DNA of 64,000 nucleotides from Ignavibacterium sp. Lineage in GTDB: Bacteria; Bacteroidota; Ignavibacteria; Ignavibacteriales; Ignavibacteriaceae. The position numbers and the translations under genes are program-made. Shown one piece after another: positions 33,867 through 42,924 of this stretch. Under the pieces are notes generated by a model. The model was given only the letters and a program-made list of their open reading frames with translations, was not told where the DNA came from and made no database searches. The stretch spans positions 1,426,001-1,490,000 of the forward strand of contig NZ_AP026678.1 of the NCBI RefSeq assembly GCF_025998815.1. Reading direction: 5' to 3'. The number at the start of each line of letters is the position of its first letter. Position 1 is the first letter of the stretch.

Positions 33867-36005
33867 TTATCGTAGCAAAACCATTTTTTTACTTTGTTTG
33901 AATCCATCAACCCTAATTTGATATAAATATATTCCGCTTACCAAATTATACGAATCAAAGGCAATTGAATGTAACCCTTTTGTTTGGTATTTATTCAATA
34001 ACTCTACCACTTTTTCACCAAGTAGATTAAAGATTTCAATAATTACTTGTCCCGAAGTTTCTAAATTATATTCTATTGTTGTTCTTGAATTGAATGGATT
34101 AGGATAATTTTGAAAAAGGATAAAAGATTTTAAAAAATCGTTTTGTTCATTATCATCAATATCGTTAATTGATCTATTACCTGTATTTAAAATTGTTCCA
34201 TACAATCCAACCACCCAACCTAAGGTATCAGAAACAAAATAACAGGAAAGTAATGGTTCCTCAAATATCAGTGGTTGATAATTCCAGGAATTCCCTCCAT
34301 CTGATGTATGTAACATTGTTCCCCCGCCTCCTACTATCCACCCATTTATTTCTGACGTAAAAAAAACAGATTCATACCACTGAGCTTGTGGTGTATACTG
34401 TGCAAACCAATTTGCGCCTGCGTTAGTAGTTTTCCTAATGGTACCACCTTGACCAATTGCCCAACCTATTTGAGATGATACAAAAAAAACATTCCGTAAA
34501 TTATTTGATGTATTACTGTTTTGAATAATCCAATTCTCTCCTCCATCTGTAGTGTTTAAAATGATTCCATTTTGGCCAACACACCATACAACCTCAGAAT
34601 TTAGAACATACATACCAAATAAAATTTCAGAAATAGGAGTGTCTTGAATTTCCCAAGTTGTTCCTCCATTTGTTGTATGCAATATTATACCATTTTCTCC
34701 GGCAGCCCAACCGAAATTTTGATCGGAAAACTCGACAGCATGAATCCAAGTGTTAACATTTGTAATTTGTTGAAACCATGACTCTCCACCATCAGTTGTT
34801 TTATAGATTTTTCCATTTCTTCCTGAAACCCACCCATTTTGACTATCTATGAAACAACCATCACTTAGCCATAATCCTGGTTCTATCAAATAGGAATACC
34901 AGTTTTCACCTCCATTGGTTGTTTTATAAATTGATCCATCGGAAGTAACAATCCAACCGATCTCAGAAGATATAAAACTAACCCATTCATTTCGCGCAAA
35001 TGATAAATTCGAGTAAAGTTCAGTCCAATTATTGCCTCCATTCGTTGTAGATGCAATAAATCCTCCAACGCCCACCGCCCATCCATTATTTTCATCTGAA
35101 AAATCTATTTTAAAAATATTAGCATTAGTTGGTATAAAGCGATTTATCCAACTCAGACCTCCATCGGTTGTTAAGTAAACCTCCCCTCCAATTGAACCTA
35201 TCCAACCAATTGATTCTGTAAGAAATTTTAGACAAAATATTGGCGAAGTTGTTGGACTCGAACTTTCTATCCAATTTAATCCACCGTCATTTGTTTTAAA
35301 TATTTTACCATAACTTCCAACTAGCCACCCATTAGATTCATTTAGAAATTGAACGTCGTATAGCGTTCCATAAAAAGAAGGGACATTCTGAACTGTCCAG
35401 ACATTACCACCATCAGAAGTTGTCACAACAGTACCATTATCTCCGACAGCCCAGCCATATGTTGATGACACAAAATAAATTCTTTCGAGCCAATAATTAA
35501 CATTTGAATTTTGATAAAGCCAAATATTTCCAGAATTCGTCGTGTGATAAATTGCACCTCCTCCGCCACAAACCCAGCCTTCATTTTCATTAACAAAATA
35601 ACAGCCAGTTAAAGCTGGTCCTCCTGTTGAGTATTGTTGAATCCATGTCTCTCCAAAATCGGTAGATTTTAATATTCGACCATCCGATCTTGTTGCCCAA
35701 CCCATACCTTCGGGAAGGAAACTTAATGACCATATTGTCTTTGTATATGGGGTGGTTTGATAACCACCAACTGAATGTTTTATTTCCCAATCATTTCCGG
35801 CGTTCGTACTATAAATAATTGTTCCAGCAGATCCTCCTGAGATTACTCTTTGTGGTTCAAATACATGAACATCATATAAGTGATTCCCTTGTGGTTTTGG
35901 ATTTTGCCAATTCCAAGATATTGGATTTGTTTGACTGGAAAGAAAATTTGTAAAAAACAAATACCAAGAGAGTGTAAAAACTATTATTCGCAATACTTTG
36001 ACCAA
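33867..36005 (-). CDS. T9SS-secreted Ycf48/BNR-like propeller protein in an integron cassette
   Basis: Exported protein of 712 residues. The signal peptide (MVKVLRIIVFTLSWYLFFTN..LSSQ) is followed by about a dozen repeats of the form 'F.....GWAVG.NGTI..TTDGG.NW', as in Ycf48/HCF136 and BNR-type propellers (residues 30-620). A sorting domain follows (LFQNYPNPFNSRTTIEYNLETSG...SKKMVLLR) whose loop has no repeat insert. The start is TTG with no ribosome site, so it is uncertain. A complete attC lies immediately upstream and an R''-like GCCTAAC 3 bases after the stop, so the gene occupies the second cassette of a relic integron. Ligand unknown. Confidence 0.83.
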   Translation of the reverse strand: MVKVLRIIVFTLSWYLFFTNFLSSQTNPISWNWQNPKPQGNHLYDVHVFEPQRVISGGSAGTIIYSTNAGNDWEIKHSVGGYQTTPYTKTIWSLSFLPEGMGWATRSDGRILKSTDFGETWIQQYSTGGPALTGCYFVNENEGWVCGGGGAIYHTTNSGNIWLYQNSNVNYWLERIYFVSSTYGWAVGDNGTVVTTSDGGNVWTVQNVPSFYGTLYDVQFLNESNGWLVGSYGKIFKTNDGGLNWIESSSPTTSPIFCLKFLTESIGWIGSIGGEVYLTTDGGLSWINRFIPTNANIFKIDFSDENNGWAVGVGGFIASTTNGGNNWTELYSNLSFARNEWVSFISSEIGWIVTSDGSIYKTTNGGENWYSYLIEPGLWLSDGCFIDSQNGWVSGRNGKIYKTTDGGESWFQQITNVNTWIHAVEFSDQNFGWAAGENGIILHTTNGGTTWEIQDTPISEILFGMYVLNSEVVWCVGQNGIILNTTDGGENWIIQNSNTSNNLRNVFFVSSQIGWAIGQGGTIRKTTNAGANWFAQYTPQAQWYESVFFTSEINGWIVGGGGTMLHTSDGGNSWNYQPLIFEEPLLSCYFVSDTLGWVVGLYGTILNTGNRSINDIDDNEQNDFLKSFILFQNYPNPFNSRTTIEYNLETSGQVIIEIFNLLGEKVVELLNKYQTKGLHSIAFDSYNLVSGIYLYQIRVDGFKQSKKMVLLR

Positions 36006-36029
36006 TTATGGATTACTTTTTTTATAAAT

Positions 36030-36160
36030 GCCTAACGTTTTGGCTAACTTGCCGCAGGTTTGCGGGACACAGATTTTAAATAACCAAAAATTCTTCATGC
36101 GGTTTTCCAACCTTGAAAAACCGCACAGCCCCTGCGGTCAAGTTGAGCCAATTGTTATGC
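36030..36160 (-). other. Integron attC recombination site
   Basis: Read on the minus strand, the site opens with R'' GCATAAC (36160-36154) and ends with R' GTTAGGC (36036-36030), the consensus GTTRRRY. Inside, TTGGCT-C-AACTTG-A-CCGCAGG pairs with CCTGCGG-CAAGTT-AGCCAA, an L''/L' stem with two extrahelical bases, the hallmark used by IntI to choose the bottom strand. The central part folds again (GCGGTTTT with AAAACCGC). The DUF6602 stop codon lies inside the R'' box, as is usual for gene cassettes. Length 131 bases. Confidence 0.85.
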
Positions 36161-36919
36161 ATCTTCTAAACATATTGTTCTAACTCTATGAATTTCTTTA
36201 GTTCCTTGAATAGGAAAGGAAAACCAATATCTATCATTTAAACCACCACAAACAATGTCGATTAAGTTGGAGATAAAATAAGAAAAAGAAAGGTCAGTTA
36301 TTTCATAGATATTGTAAAAATCACTATTGCAGTTAGTAACTGGTGGTTGAAGTCGAGTGGCATCTTGGCTTCTCCATTTGCGAATGAAATAGTCTTTACC
36401 TAATGAGATATGATTTACATTTTTGGCTGATTGATTTAGATTCTCATCAATTATTTGAGATTCAATATTACCACTAAACTCAAATGCAAAGATGCCAAGA
36501 AATAATTTTCTGTTTGCAAAATTGTTATTGATAGGTTGAATTGTTTCGTCAAATTGCTGAATTACGTTCTGAAAAGTATTGTTTCCAGATCCGATATTTG
36601 ATTTTACTTCAATTATGCCTTTTACGTTTTCCGTTGTTGTTATTATAAAATCACCTTCTGAAAAAAGCACAGGATAATCATTCTCATAGATAATAATATC
36701 AATTTGCTTACTGATTCTGTGCTGATCATTTGAACTAATTATAAAACCCGTTCCTACAGAGATATTTTTGGGAAGGAATTTACGCAATATGTTTTTTAGT
36801 ATGGCTTCTTTATATCTGCCTTCTTCTCCCCAATGGTGATTGCCTATTAAATTTCGGACACGATTTCTTACGACATTAAGTTCTTCAGTGACAGATTCTT
36901 GGAACTTTTTTGCATCCAT
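36155..36919 (-). CDS. DUF6602-like nuclease-fold protein, integron cassette gene
   Basis: A 254-residue cytoplasmic protein resembling the DUF6602 family: N-terminal helix with NRVRNLIGNHHWGEEGRYKEAIL, FLPKNISVGTGFIISS, QIDIIIYENDYPVLFSEGDF and VKGIIEVKSNI. The IDIIIY...E..IEVKSN run has the D-(x)-ExK spacing of restriction-endonuclease-like folds, so a nucleic-acid-cutting or defence role is possible. The gene fits exactly between GTTATGC (36948-36942) and an attC and has little flanking DNA, which marks it as a cassette. Ribosome site is weak (GGAATAACAATG). Confidence 0.75.
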   Translation of the reverse strand: MDAKKFQESVTEELNVVRNRVRNLIGNHHWGEEGRYKEAILKNILRKFLPKNISVGTGFIISSNDQHRISKQIDIIIYENDYPVLFSEGDFIITTTENVKGIIEVKSNIGSGNNTFQNVIQQFDETIQPINNNFANRKLFLGIFAFEFSGNIESQIIDENLNQSAKNVNHISLGKDYFIRKWRSQDATRLQPPVTNCNSDFYNIYEITDLSFSYFISNLIDIVCGGLNDRYWFSFPIQGTKEIHRVRTICLEDA

Positions 36920-36941
36920 TGTTATTCCATTTCATTTAACT

Positions 36942-36948
36942 GCATAAC
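36942..36948 (-). other. Integron attI-like or cassette recombination point
   Basis: On the minus strand GTTATGC (36948-36942) matches the R' end of the attC below (GCATAAC at 36154-36160 is its complement). It lies 2 bases after the integrase stop and 23 bases before the cassette ATG, so it marks the start of the first cassette. This places the insertion site 3' of intI, as in Treponema-type integrons, rather than 5'. Confidence 0.55.
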
Positions 36949-36950
36949 TA

Positions 36951-37391
36951 TTATTTAACCCGCCAAAATTCCGTATAGTATGCATGGCGGTTCTGCATAT
37001 TATATTCTTTTCTATTCTTATAAAATTCTATGTTTTCAAACATTTTCTTCTTAAAATTCCACATAGTCTGCACACTATTAAGAATATTATCAAGCGGACT
37101 CCTTACTCCCTTAAATTTATTCATAACGTGAGTATAAACCATAGTTGTTCTTACAGATTTATGTCCAAGCAATTCTTGTATTGCTCTTATGTCTTTTCCC
37201 ATTTCATTGGGATGTCTTTTATTGTTGAAAAGAATAAATCTCTTTATCCAACTGATATATGCTTCTTCAGTTTTTCGGCTGTAGTGGTTTACTCTAAGGT
37301 GTATCCTAACCTGATCAAGGAGTTTAGGGTTGGTTACCTGTTTTTCAGAAGTTAGAAGATGTGATGCACTATTTAGCTTTCCACCATTCAA
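36951..37391 (-). pseudogene. intI: Integron integrase intI with internal deletion
   Basis: The 146-residue frame joins two ends of an integron tyrosine recombinase. Residues 23-65 are the N-terminal core-binding region ([20 protein letters not shown] followed by [22 protein letters not shown]). At about residue 66 it jumps to the C-terminal catalytic end ([35 protein letters not shown]), keeping H77 and the nucleophile Y86. About 200 residues holding the first catalytic arginine, the lysine, the HxxR box and the IntI-specific patch are missing. Normal IntI proteins have about 320-340 residues. The frame stays open, so the deletion is in phase. The first codon is TTG, so the start is uncertain. 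Confidence 0.88.
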
Positions 37392-37614
37392 TTTGAATTT
37401 TCTCTTTTGTGCTGTTGAAACCTAAAAAATTAATTTTAATCAGTCAAGTATTATGAAAAAAATTTTTTATTTGTCAGATGTAAAATGACAAACACCAAAC
37501 ATTAGTGCTTTCTAATAAAATCAAATCCTGTAGGAAGGATTTATCCTGTCACTAAAACATACGAAGGCAAACATTCATCAACTCTAAATTAAACCTTCTC
37601 ATTACTAAAAATCA

Positions 37615-37745
37615 GGAATTCCGGAATGACAAATTGATTTATTCATTGATACTTCTAATTGTGCCGGCATTTATGCCGGTGAAAATATAATCCCGGAAAT
37701 TACTCCGGGCTTTAGCCCAATCAATAAAAGTAATTGGACTAAAGT
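37615..37745. repeat. Long intergenic repeat, copy 1
   Basis: About 130 bases (GGAATTCCGGAATGACAAAT ... ATTGGACTAAAGTT) repeated with about 85% visual identity at 37878-38006. It contains two palindromes: GCCGGCATTTATGCCGGT, and CCCGG...CCGGG. It is in an otherwise gene-free stretch (37392-38317). Confidence 0.85.
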
Positions 37746-37766
37746 TTTATGCTTATCGTGATGAAA

Positions 37767-37800
37767 GATTTCTCCCCCGACAAGTCGGAGTCGAAATGAC
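37767..37800. repeat. CCCCCGACnnGTCGGnG palindromic repeat, copy 1
   Basis: GATTTCTCCCCCGACAAG then TCGGAGTCGAAATGAC. The second copy (38153-38187) differs at a few bases. The core is a short palindrome and the flanks are conserved, as in dispersed intergenic elements. Confidence 0.75.
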
Positions 37801-37877
37801 AATTGATCAATTTCTAATTTTCACTAAAGAAAGCAGACATTCATTCAAAAATAAAGGTTAAGCTTCCAGGTAAATCT

Positions 37878-38006
37878 GGAATTGGGAATGACAAATTGAT
37901 TCATTCATTGATACTTCTAATTGCGCCGGCATTTTTGCCGGTGAGAATAAATCCCAGAAAATACTCCGTGCTTTAGCCCAATCAATAAAAGTATTTGGAC
38001 TAAAGT
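37878..38006. repeat. Long intergenic repeat, copy 2
   Basis: Diverged copy of 37615-37745, with GCGCCGGCATTTTTGCCGG and CCAGAAAATACTCCGTGC in place of the better palindromes, so copy 1 seems the less decayed. Confidence 0.85.
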
Positions 38007-38030
38007 CCATATTATTAGAGTTTACTTTTT

Positions 38031-38050
38031 CCACGCTCTGAAGAGCGTGG
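38031..38050. repeat. Short perfect hairpin
   Basis: CCACGCTCT (38031-38039) and AGAGCGTGG (38042-38050) pair round two bases within the gene-free repeat region. No T run follows. Confidence 0.6.
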
Positions 38051-38152
38051 CAATTAAATTTATTATAATTTTTTTTCGTCTTTACCTACCGAAGGTAAGA
38101 ATTCATCTACCAAAGGCAGTCATTCATCAGGTTTTATGCTGATTGTGCTGAA

Positions 38153-38187
38153 GGATTTCTCCCCCGACAGGTCGGGGTCGAAATGAC
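38153..38187. repeat. CCCCCGACnnGTCGGGG palindromic repeat, copy 2
   Basis: GATTTCTCCCCCGACAGG then TCGGGGTCGAAATGAC, the better palindrome of the pair with 37767-37800. The 37.4-38.3 kb gap also holds shorter reused modules such as 'AAGGnAnnCATTCATC' near 37561, 38095 and 38113. Confidence 0.75.
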
Positions 38188-38317
38188 AATTTTTAAATGT
38201 TAACTATAGAAAGTAAGCATTTATTCAAAAAAAAATATTTCTTTCAATTCTGATGTACTTTTAATAAGAAAAGTTTGAGGCCAACAAAAAGTAGAATAAA
38301 GTTTTAATTGGTTAGTA

Positions 38318-39037
38318 TTAAAATGAATAGCTTACTCCAAGCATAAACACTGCACCGTTTACGCCAACTTTGGAGTCGAATGTATCCTGGAGAATTGTTA
38401 TTGTGTTTCCATTGTAATTAACTGTTGTACTGTTGTATTTGCTTTTAACTTTTACTTCGGGTGCACGGAATTTCAGTTGTAATCTGATACCGATATTTTC
38501 TTTAACAAGATATTCCATTCCGGTACTAACCTGAATTCCGAGTACTGGTTTTGTTTCAAGATTTGAAATATCTGTATCACCAAATTTTCTTGTATGTGTG
38601 GCGTAATAGAATCCTATTCCGCCAGCCATATTAAACTTAAATGATTCAGTTGAAAATGGAAGGATATTATAAACAGATAATTCTATCGGAATGAATGTAA
38701 AGCCATCTTCACTTTCAAGCTGAATAATTTGACTTCCGGCTAATACAGTCAGTAAATTTCCTCTTTGACTTTTTCTCCCGTACTCGGTACTAAGTCCAAT
38801 CACAACTGCATCGCTGATTTTATATCTTAACTCGATTCCGGGAGAAATTATATCCTTCAGTTCAAATGATTGATTTCGTAAAAAGATATCGCTTGAGTTT
38901 GGGTTAAGGAATAATTGTGCAGAAGTAATGTAAACAGAACCAACACTAATACTATAATCGTGATTCTGATATTGACTGAAAGCAGAGCCTGCTCCAAAAA
39001 TCAATACTAAAAAAATTTTCGGAATTAGTTTATTCAT
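38318..39037 (-). CDS. Outer-membrane beta-barrel protein
   Basis: Exported protein of 239 residues from the ATG chosen here (MNKLIPKIFLVLIFGAGSAFS signal). A TTG three codons upstream gives the longer alternative. The body alternates strands and turns (SISVGSVYITSAQLFLNP, ISPGIELRYKISDAVVIGLS, IPIELSVYNILPF, FNMAGGIGFYYAT, VKENIGIRLQLKFRAP) and ends VNGAVFMLGVSYSF, with the terminal phenylalanine used by the barrel-assembly machinery. No specific transporter family is visible. Confidence 0.8.
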   Translation of the reverse strand: MNKLIPKIFLVLIFGAGSAFSQYQNHDYSISVGSVYITSAQLFLNPNSSDIFLRNQSFELKDIISPGIELRYKISDAVVIGLSTEYGRKSQRGNLLTVLAGSQIIQLESEDGFTFIPIELSVYNILPFSTESFKFNMAGGIGFYYATHTRKFGDTDISNLETKPVLGIQVSTGMEYLVKENIGIRLQLKFRAPEVKVKSKYNSTTVNYNGNTITILQDTFDSKVGVNGAVFMLGVSYSF

Positions 39038-39064
39038 TACATGCAATCTTTGAATTTTGTTTAA

Positions 39065-39110
39065 AATAAAAAAACCCCCGAATACTACCCGGAGTATCGG
39101 GGGCTAAAAT
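39065..39110 (-). terminator. Rho-independent terminator after the PpiD-like gene
   Basis: CCCCCGA (39075-39081) pairs with TCGGGGG (39097-39103), with an inner TACT/AGTA pair. The minus strand then reads a long T run. It lies between the PpiD-like gene and the barrel gene. Confidence 0.85.
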
Positions 39111-39120
39111 CATAAGAATA

Positions 39121-41208
39121 TTAATATCCGAAGAATATATATCTGTTATCTACAATCTTTGCATCCTTTTTCATCTGTTCAAGCCATTCGTTTATAAATC
39201 TTGCTTTCTTCTCATTAAGCAACTGCATCTTTATTGTAGCTGCCTGAGCAGAATAACTGTCCTTATCAAAAGGAGTTTTCTTAGTAAGTTTCATAATGTA
39301 ATAACCACGCATTCCCTTGAATGGCTCGGTTGTTTTACCTACTTCGAGTGATTGTGCTTTATTAATGAAAGCATAATCTCTTCCGAGATTAGGAATTGTT
39401 CCTTGTGCAGTAAATGGTCCGGTTTGCTGAATGGTTAAATCAGGACGAATCTGTGGCACTTTATAAATATCTCCACCAGCTTTTGAGTAAACTTCTTTTG
39501 CAGTCTTTTCAAGTTTCTCAAATTTCTTTTCTCTGATTACTGCCGGTTTCATAGAAACTTTTACTTCGTCAAAAGGAGTAAATCTTTCACCCAAAGCTTC
39601 AGCAATTCTTACAACTACATAACCACTCGGAGTTTTAAATGGCGGACTAACTGTATTTACACTGTTTTCAAAAGAATATTTTACTAATTGTTTATTGGGA
39701 CCAATTGCAGGAACTGAAACGGATTGTTCGCTGAATAAAGGTGTCTCTCTTATTTCATAACCCATCAACTTTGCTTCACTTTCAAAGCCGTTTTTATTTG
39801 CAAGAAATGAAAAGTCATTCGCCTGATTATAAATTCTGTCTTTTGTAGTTGCAGATTGTTTAACCTGCATCGAAATTCTTTCTACAACAAATTTATAATT
39901 TATTCTGTCTGTCACTTTGATAATATGATAACCATAAGAAGTCTTTACGGGTTTCTGAATTTCGCCAACTTTTCCATTAAATACCGCATCTTCAAATTCT
40001 TTAACCATCATACCTTTTGTAAAAAATCCTAAATCTCCGCCGTTCTTACCACTTCCAGGATCAGCAGATAATTCTTTTGCAAGCTTTGCAAAATCTTCAC
40101 CTGCAATTAATCTCTGATAAACTTTATTTGCTTCCTCAAGATTTTTCTCATCACTTCCATATTGATTAATCAGAATGTGTGATGCTCTTGCAAATGTTTC
40201 CGGACTTGTAACTTTGCCGTAAAATTTATAAAGAGTAAAACCCTGTGGTGCTGCTACAGGTCCGATTACATCACCTGGATTTGCAGAACTGATAAGCTTA
40301 AGAGCTTCCGGAGTAAAGTATTGAACTGATAGAGTATCACGGGAATATGGAATTTCAGAATAGATATCAACCATTTCTTTAAAGTCTGCACCTTCTTCTT
40401 TAATCTTTCTTAAAATATTCTGAAGATTTTTCACAACAAGATTGGTATCATCTGCAGAAGGAACATTCGGGAATAACACGAACTGAAGTTTTCTCTGCGG
40501 AGGTTGTTTATAGAGATTTATGTTTTTATCGTAATATGCTTTTAAGTCAGCATCAGTAACCTGAATTTCGGATTCCGGAACACTGTTCACATCAAACAAA
40601 ACATAATCGGCTTCCATCGAGATGTTCTGATCGATAAACTTCTGTTTAACCTCATCTTCTGTAACAACAATACCAGCTAAAAGATAACTTTGAAGTTTCT
40701 GAGTTAATCTCTGCTGTCTTACGAATTCTTCTGCCTGAACCAGAGCTTCTTTGTTTCTTGGGTCAAATAATGCCTGTTCATAAAGCTGACGATTAAAGTT
40801 ACCAAGTGAATCAACAAAATTTTGCTTCAGGAAATCAGGTGGATTTTCTCCCAGAATAATTTCTTTTATCTCTTCATCTGATACTGTAATTCCAAATTTC
40901 TGAACTGCCTGTTCAATCAAAACCTGATTTACGATTGATTCCCAAACCTGCTCGCGGATTTGATCCATCTGACTTTCATCAATATCCTGACCTGTCTGCT
41001 GTTTTAAATTTTCGAGTTGACGATCAAGTGCAGTCTGGAATTCCTGATAAGTAATTTCTTTTCCGTTAACTTTCCCGATATAATTTGTCTTTCCGCCAAG
41101 AGCTTCAAGAACATTTGAATCAGAAATAACCATAAATAAAACAAAAAGAGCACCTACTGTAATTATGAATGCAGGAGCTAAACTACGCATTCTCTCCATC
41201 ATTGGCAT
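39121..41208 (-). CDS. PpiD/SurA-like peptidyl-prolyl isomerase
   Basis: Membrane-anchored periplasmic foldase of 695 residues that should help fold envelope and exported proteins. One N-terminal membrane helix (about residues 9-28, [20 protein letters not shown]) is followed by a SurA-type chaperone segment ([43 protein letters not shown]). A parvulin domain lies at about 340-440 ([45 protein letters not shown]), and a second, weaker isomerase-like region near residue 520 ([15 protein letters not shown]). Gene order and length fit the PpiD group of Bacteroidota/Chlorobi. Important for T9SS and barrel traffic by inference. Confidence 0.88.
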   Translation of the reverse strand: MPMMERMRSLAPAFIITVGALFVLFMVISDSNVLEALGGKTNYIGKVNGKEITYQEFQTALDRQLENLKQQTGQDIDESQMDQIREQVWESIVNQVLIEQAVQKFGITVSDEEIKEIILGENPPDFLKQNFVDSLGNFNRQLYEQALFDPRNKEALVQAEEFVRQQRLTQKLQSYLLAGIVVTEDEVKQKFIDQNISMEADYVLFDVNSVPESEIQVTDADLKAYYDKNINLYKQPPQRKLQFVLFPNVPSADDTNLVVKNLQNILRKIKEEGADFKEMVDIYSEIPYSRDTLSVQYFTPEALKLISSANPGDVIGPVAAPQGFTLYKFYGKVTSPETFARASHILINQYGSDEKNLEEANKVYQRLIAGEDFAKLAKELSADPGSGKNGGDLGFFTKGMMVKEFEDAVFNGKVGEIQKPVKTSYGYHIIKVTDRINYKFVVERISMQVKQSATTKDRIYNQANDFSFLANKNGFESEAKLMGYEIRETPLFSEQSVSVPAIGPNKQLVKYSFENSVNTVSPPFKTPSGYVVVRIAEALGERFTPFDEVKVSMKPAVIREKKFEKLEKTAKEVYSKAGGDIYKVPQIRPDLTIQQTGPFTAQGTIPNLGRDYAFINKAQSLEVGKTTEPFKGMRGYYIMKLTKKTPFDKDSYSAQAATIKMQLLNEKKARFINEWLEQMKKDAKIVDNRYIFFGY

Positions 41209-41398
41209 AGTGAGATAATCTCCGAAATTTGTTAAAGTCTTTAATTTTAAGTGGCTAAAAATAGACTATAAGCTCTAAAAAAACAATTAAATGACACTCT
41301 GGAAAATTCTAAACCATTAAATTCCTTACGACCACAAAATATTTGATTTTCAGCTAATTCAAGACTAATTTTTAATAAACAATTTTGAGGTTAAGTGC

Positions 41399-42088
41399 GT
41401 GAATACAACAAATATTGACTTTCTTAAGAACATACCTATTTTTTCAGATTTGGACGACGATACCCTCCAAAAAATTTATAAATCGGGATTATTGCAGAAC
41501 TTCAGAAAAAACTCCGTTATTCTTTCGGAAGAAGATGCCGGCAGTGCCATGTTCTTTATTGTTGAAGGCAAAGTTAAAGTTTCCCGTTCAAGCGGAGATG
41601 GTAAAGAAGTTATTCTTGCAATCCTTAACGAATCAGATTTTTTTGGAGAGATGGCAATTCTGGACGGTATGACACGTTCAGCTACAGTTACAGCAGTTGA
41701 AGATTCAAAACTGTTTATTATTCAGAGAGCTGAATTTCTTGAACTACTTAAAAATTATCCCGAAGTTTCAATCGCTTTACTTCAGGAACTTTCAAGAAGA
41801 CTTCGTGCTGCAACCATGAAAATCAAAGCACTTTCATTAAAAGATGCTGAAGGAAAAGTAGCAACGGTTCTTCTTCAGATTGCTGATGAAGTAGGAAAAA
41901 TCCGTCAGGGAATTGTTGAAATCGAAGACCTTCCCTATCAGCAGGAACTTGCTAATATGGCAGGAACTTCACGCGAAACCATTTCAAGAACACTTCACTC
42001 TTTTGCTAAAAAAGGAATGATTGAATTAGAAGGATCAAAAGTAAAAATTCTCGACTACGAAAAGTTTAAAGAACTCTATGGTCAATAG
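41399..42088 (+). CDS. Crp/Fnr-family transcriptional regulator
   Basis: A 229-residue regulator: cyclic-nucleotide-binding beta-roll (IVEGKVKVSRSSGDGKEVIL, FFGEMAILDGMTRSATVTAVE, about residues 20-125), dimer helix, then a C-terminal winged helix (QQELANMAGTSRETISRTLH, about 180-200). The effector-loop signature FGEMAILDG...RSATV resembles CRP-like cAMP sites more than FNR, and no cysteines for an iron-sulfur cluster are seen. The start is GTG with a distant GAGG. It is followed within 6 bases by the PHP gene and then ribH, a likely operon. Confidence 0.9.
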   Translation: MNTTNIDFLKNIPIFSDLDDDTLQKIYKSGLLQNFRKNSVILSEEDAGSAMFFIVEGKVKVSRSSGDGKEVILAILNESDFFGEMAILDGMTRSATVTAVEDSKLFIIQRAEFLELLKNYPEVSIALLQELSRRLRAATMKIKALSLKDAEGKVATVLLQIADEVGKIRQGIVEIEDLPYQQELANMAGTSRETISRTLHSFAKKGMIELEGSKVKILDYEKFKELYGQ

Positions 42089-42094
42089 AATCTG

Positions 42095-42922
42095 ATGAGA
42101 AAAGCTGATTTACATATGCATACAAAACATTCAGATGGAGCGCATTCCACTGAGGAAGTTATTCTGATGGCAAAAGAAAGAGGTCTTGAAATTATCAGTA
42201 TAACCGATCACGATAATATTTCTGCAATTAAGGAAGCGATTGAAATTGGAAGATTTTATGGAATTGAAGTAATTCCGGGATTAGAAATCAGTTCTGATAT
42301 TCGTGATCAGGAAGTGCATATTCTTGCATACTTTTTTGATCCTGATAGTAAAGAGCTGGAAGAATATTTGAAATTTTTCAGATCGGAAAGAGTTAAGCGT
42401 GCCTCAAGGATTGTTGAAAAGTTAAACTTACTCGGATTTGAAATAACAATTGAAGATGTTCTTGAGAAAGCCGGTGATTCAGCAGTTGGAAGACCACACA
42501 TTGCTCAGGCAATGGTACAGAGACAGATTGTTTCAAATTATTATGAAGCATTTTATAAGTTCATTGGCAATGGTTGCCCTGCTTACGAAAAGAAAATTCA
42601 TCTTTCTCCTAAAAGTGCATTCAAAATAATTAATGATGCAGGTGGATTATCATTTATTGCTCATCCAAACAATATGCCCGATGTAATTTTGAAAGAATTA
42701 ATTGAAGATGGTGTTGATGGAATTGAAGTAATCCATCCTTCTCACCTTCCAAATCAGGTAAAACATTTCAGAGGAATTGTTGGGGAATTTTTCTTACTCG
42801 AAAGTGGCGGCTCTGATTTTCACGGCGGTGACAGAAATGATTATTCAAATTTCGGAAAGTACTACACAACCTCACTGAAAGTTGATGCAATGAAAAATTA
42901 TTTATTAAGGAACACAGCTTAA
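42095..42922 (+). CDS. PHP-domain phosphoesterase, RNase AM/YciV-like
   Basis: A 275-residue metal-dependent phosphoesterase. Visible metal ligands: [11 protein letters not shown] (HxH and H), [13 protein letters not shown] (E), HILAYF, FIAHPNN and GSDFHG (terminal DxH). The compact PHP-only layout matches the YciV family (5'-3' exoribonuclease and 3',5'-nucleoside bisphosphate phosphatase). Start ATG lies 6 bases after the Crp/Fnr stop and the gene ends 2 bases before ribH, so the three share a transcript. Confidence 0.88.
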   Translation: MRKADLHMHTKHSDGAHSTEEVILMAKERGLEIISITDHDNISAIKEAIEIGRFYGIEVIPGLEISSDIRDQEVHILAYFFDPDSKELEEYLKFFRSERVKRASRIVEKLNLLGFEITIEDVLEKAGDSAVGRPHIAQAMVQRQIVSNYYEAFYKFIGNGCPAYEKKIHLSPKSAFKIINDAGGLSFIAHPNNMPDVILKELIEDGVDGIEVIHPSHLPNQVKHFRGIVGEFFLLESGGSDFHGGDRNDYSNFGKYYTTSLKVDAMKNYLLRNTA

Positions 42923-42924
42923 AA

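Larger units (their letters stand above)
33857..37391 (-). mobile_element. Relic chromosomal integron with two cassettes
   Basis: In transcription order on the minus strand: deleted intI, recombination point GTTATGC, DUF6602 cassette with full attC, T9SS propeller cassette, then a broken attC end next to a decayed IS110 element. All parts have one orientation, which is the reverse-integron layout. With intI non-functional it cannot now move its own cassettes, but an integrase supplied from elsewhere might recognise the attC. Confidence 0.72.

Noticed and set aside
36984-37355. Plus-strand 123-codon frame opposite the integrase
   Set aside because: It is the complement of the integrase remnant, whose motifs are clear on the minus strand.
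37392-38317. A hidden small-protein gene or tRNA in the gene-free stretch
   Set aside because: No frame of useful length with a ribosome site and no cloverleaf was found; palindromic repeats explain the structure.
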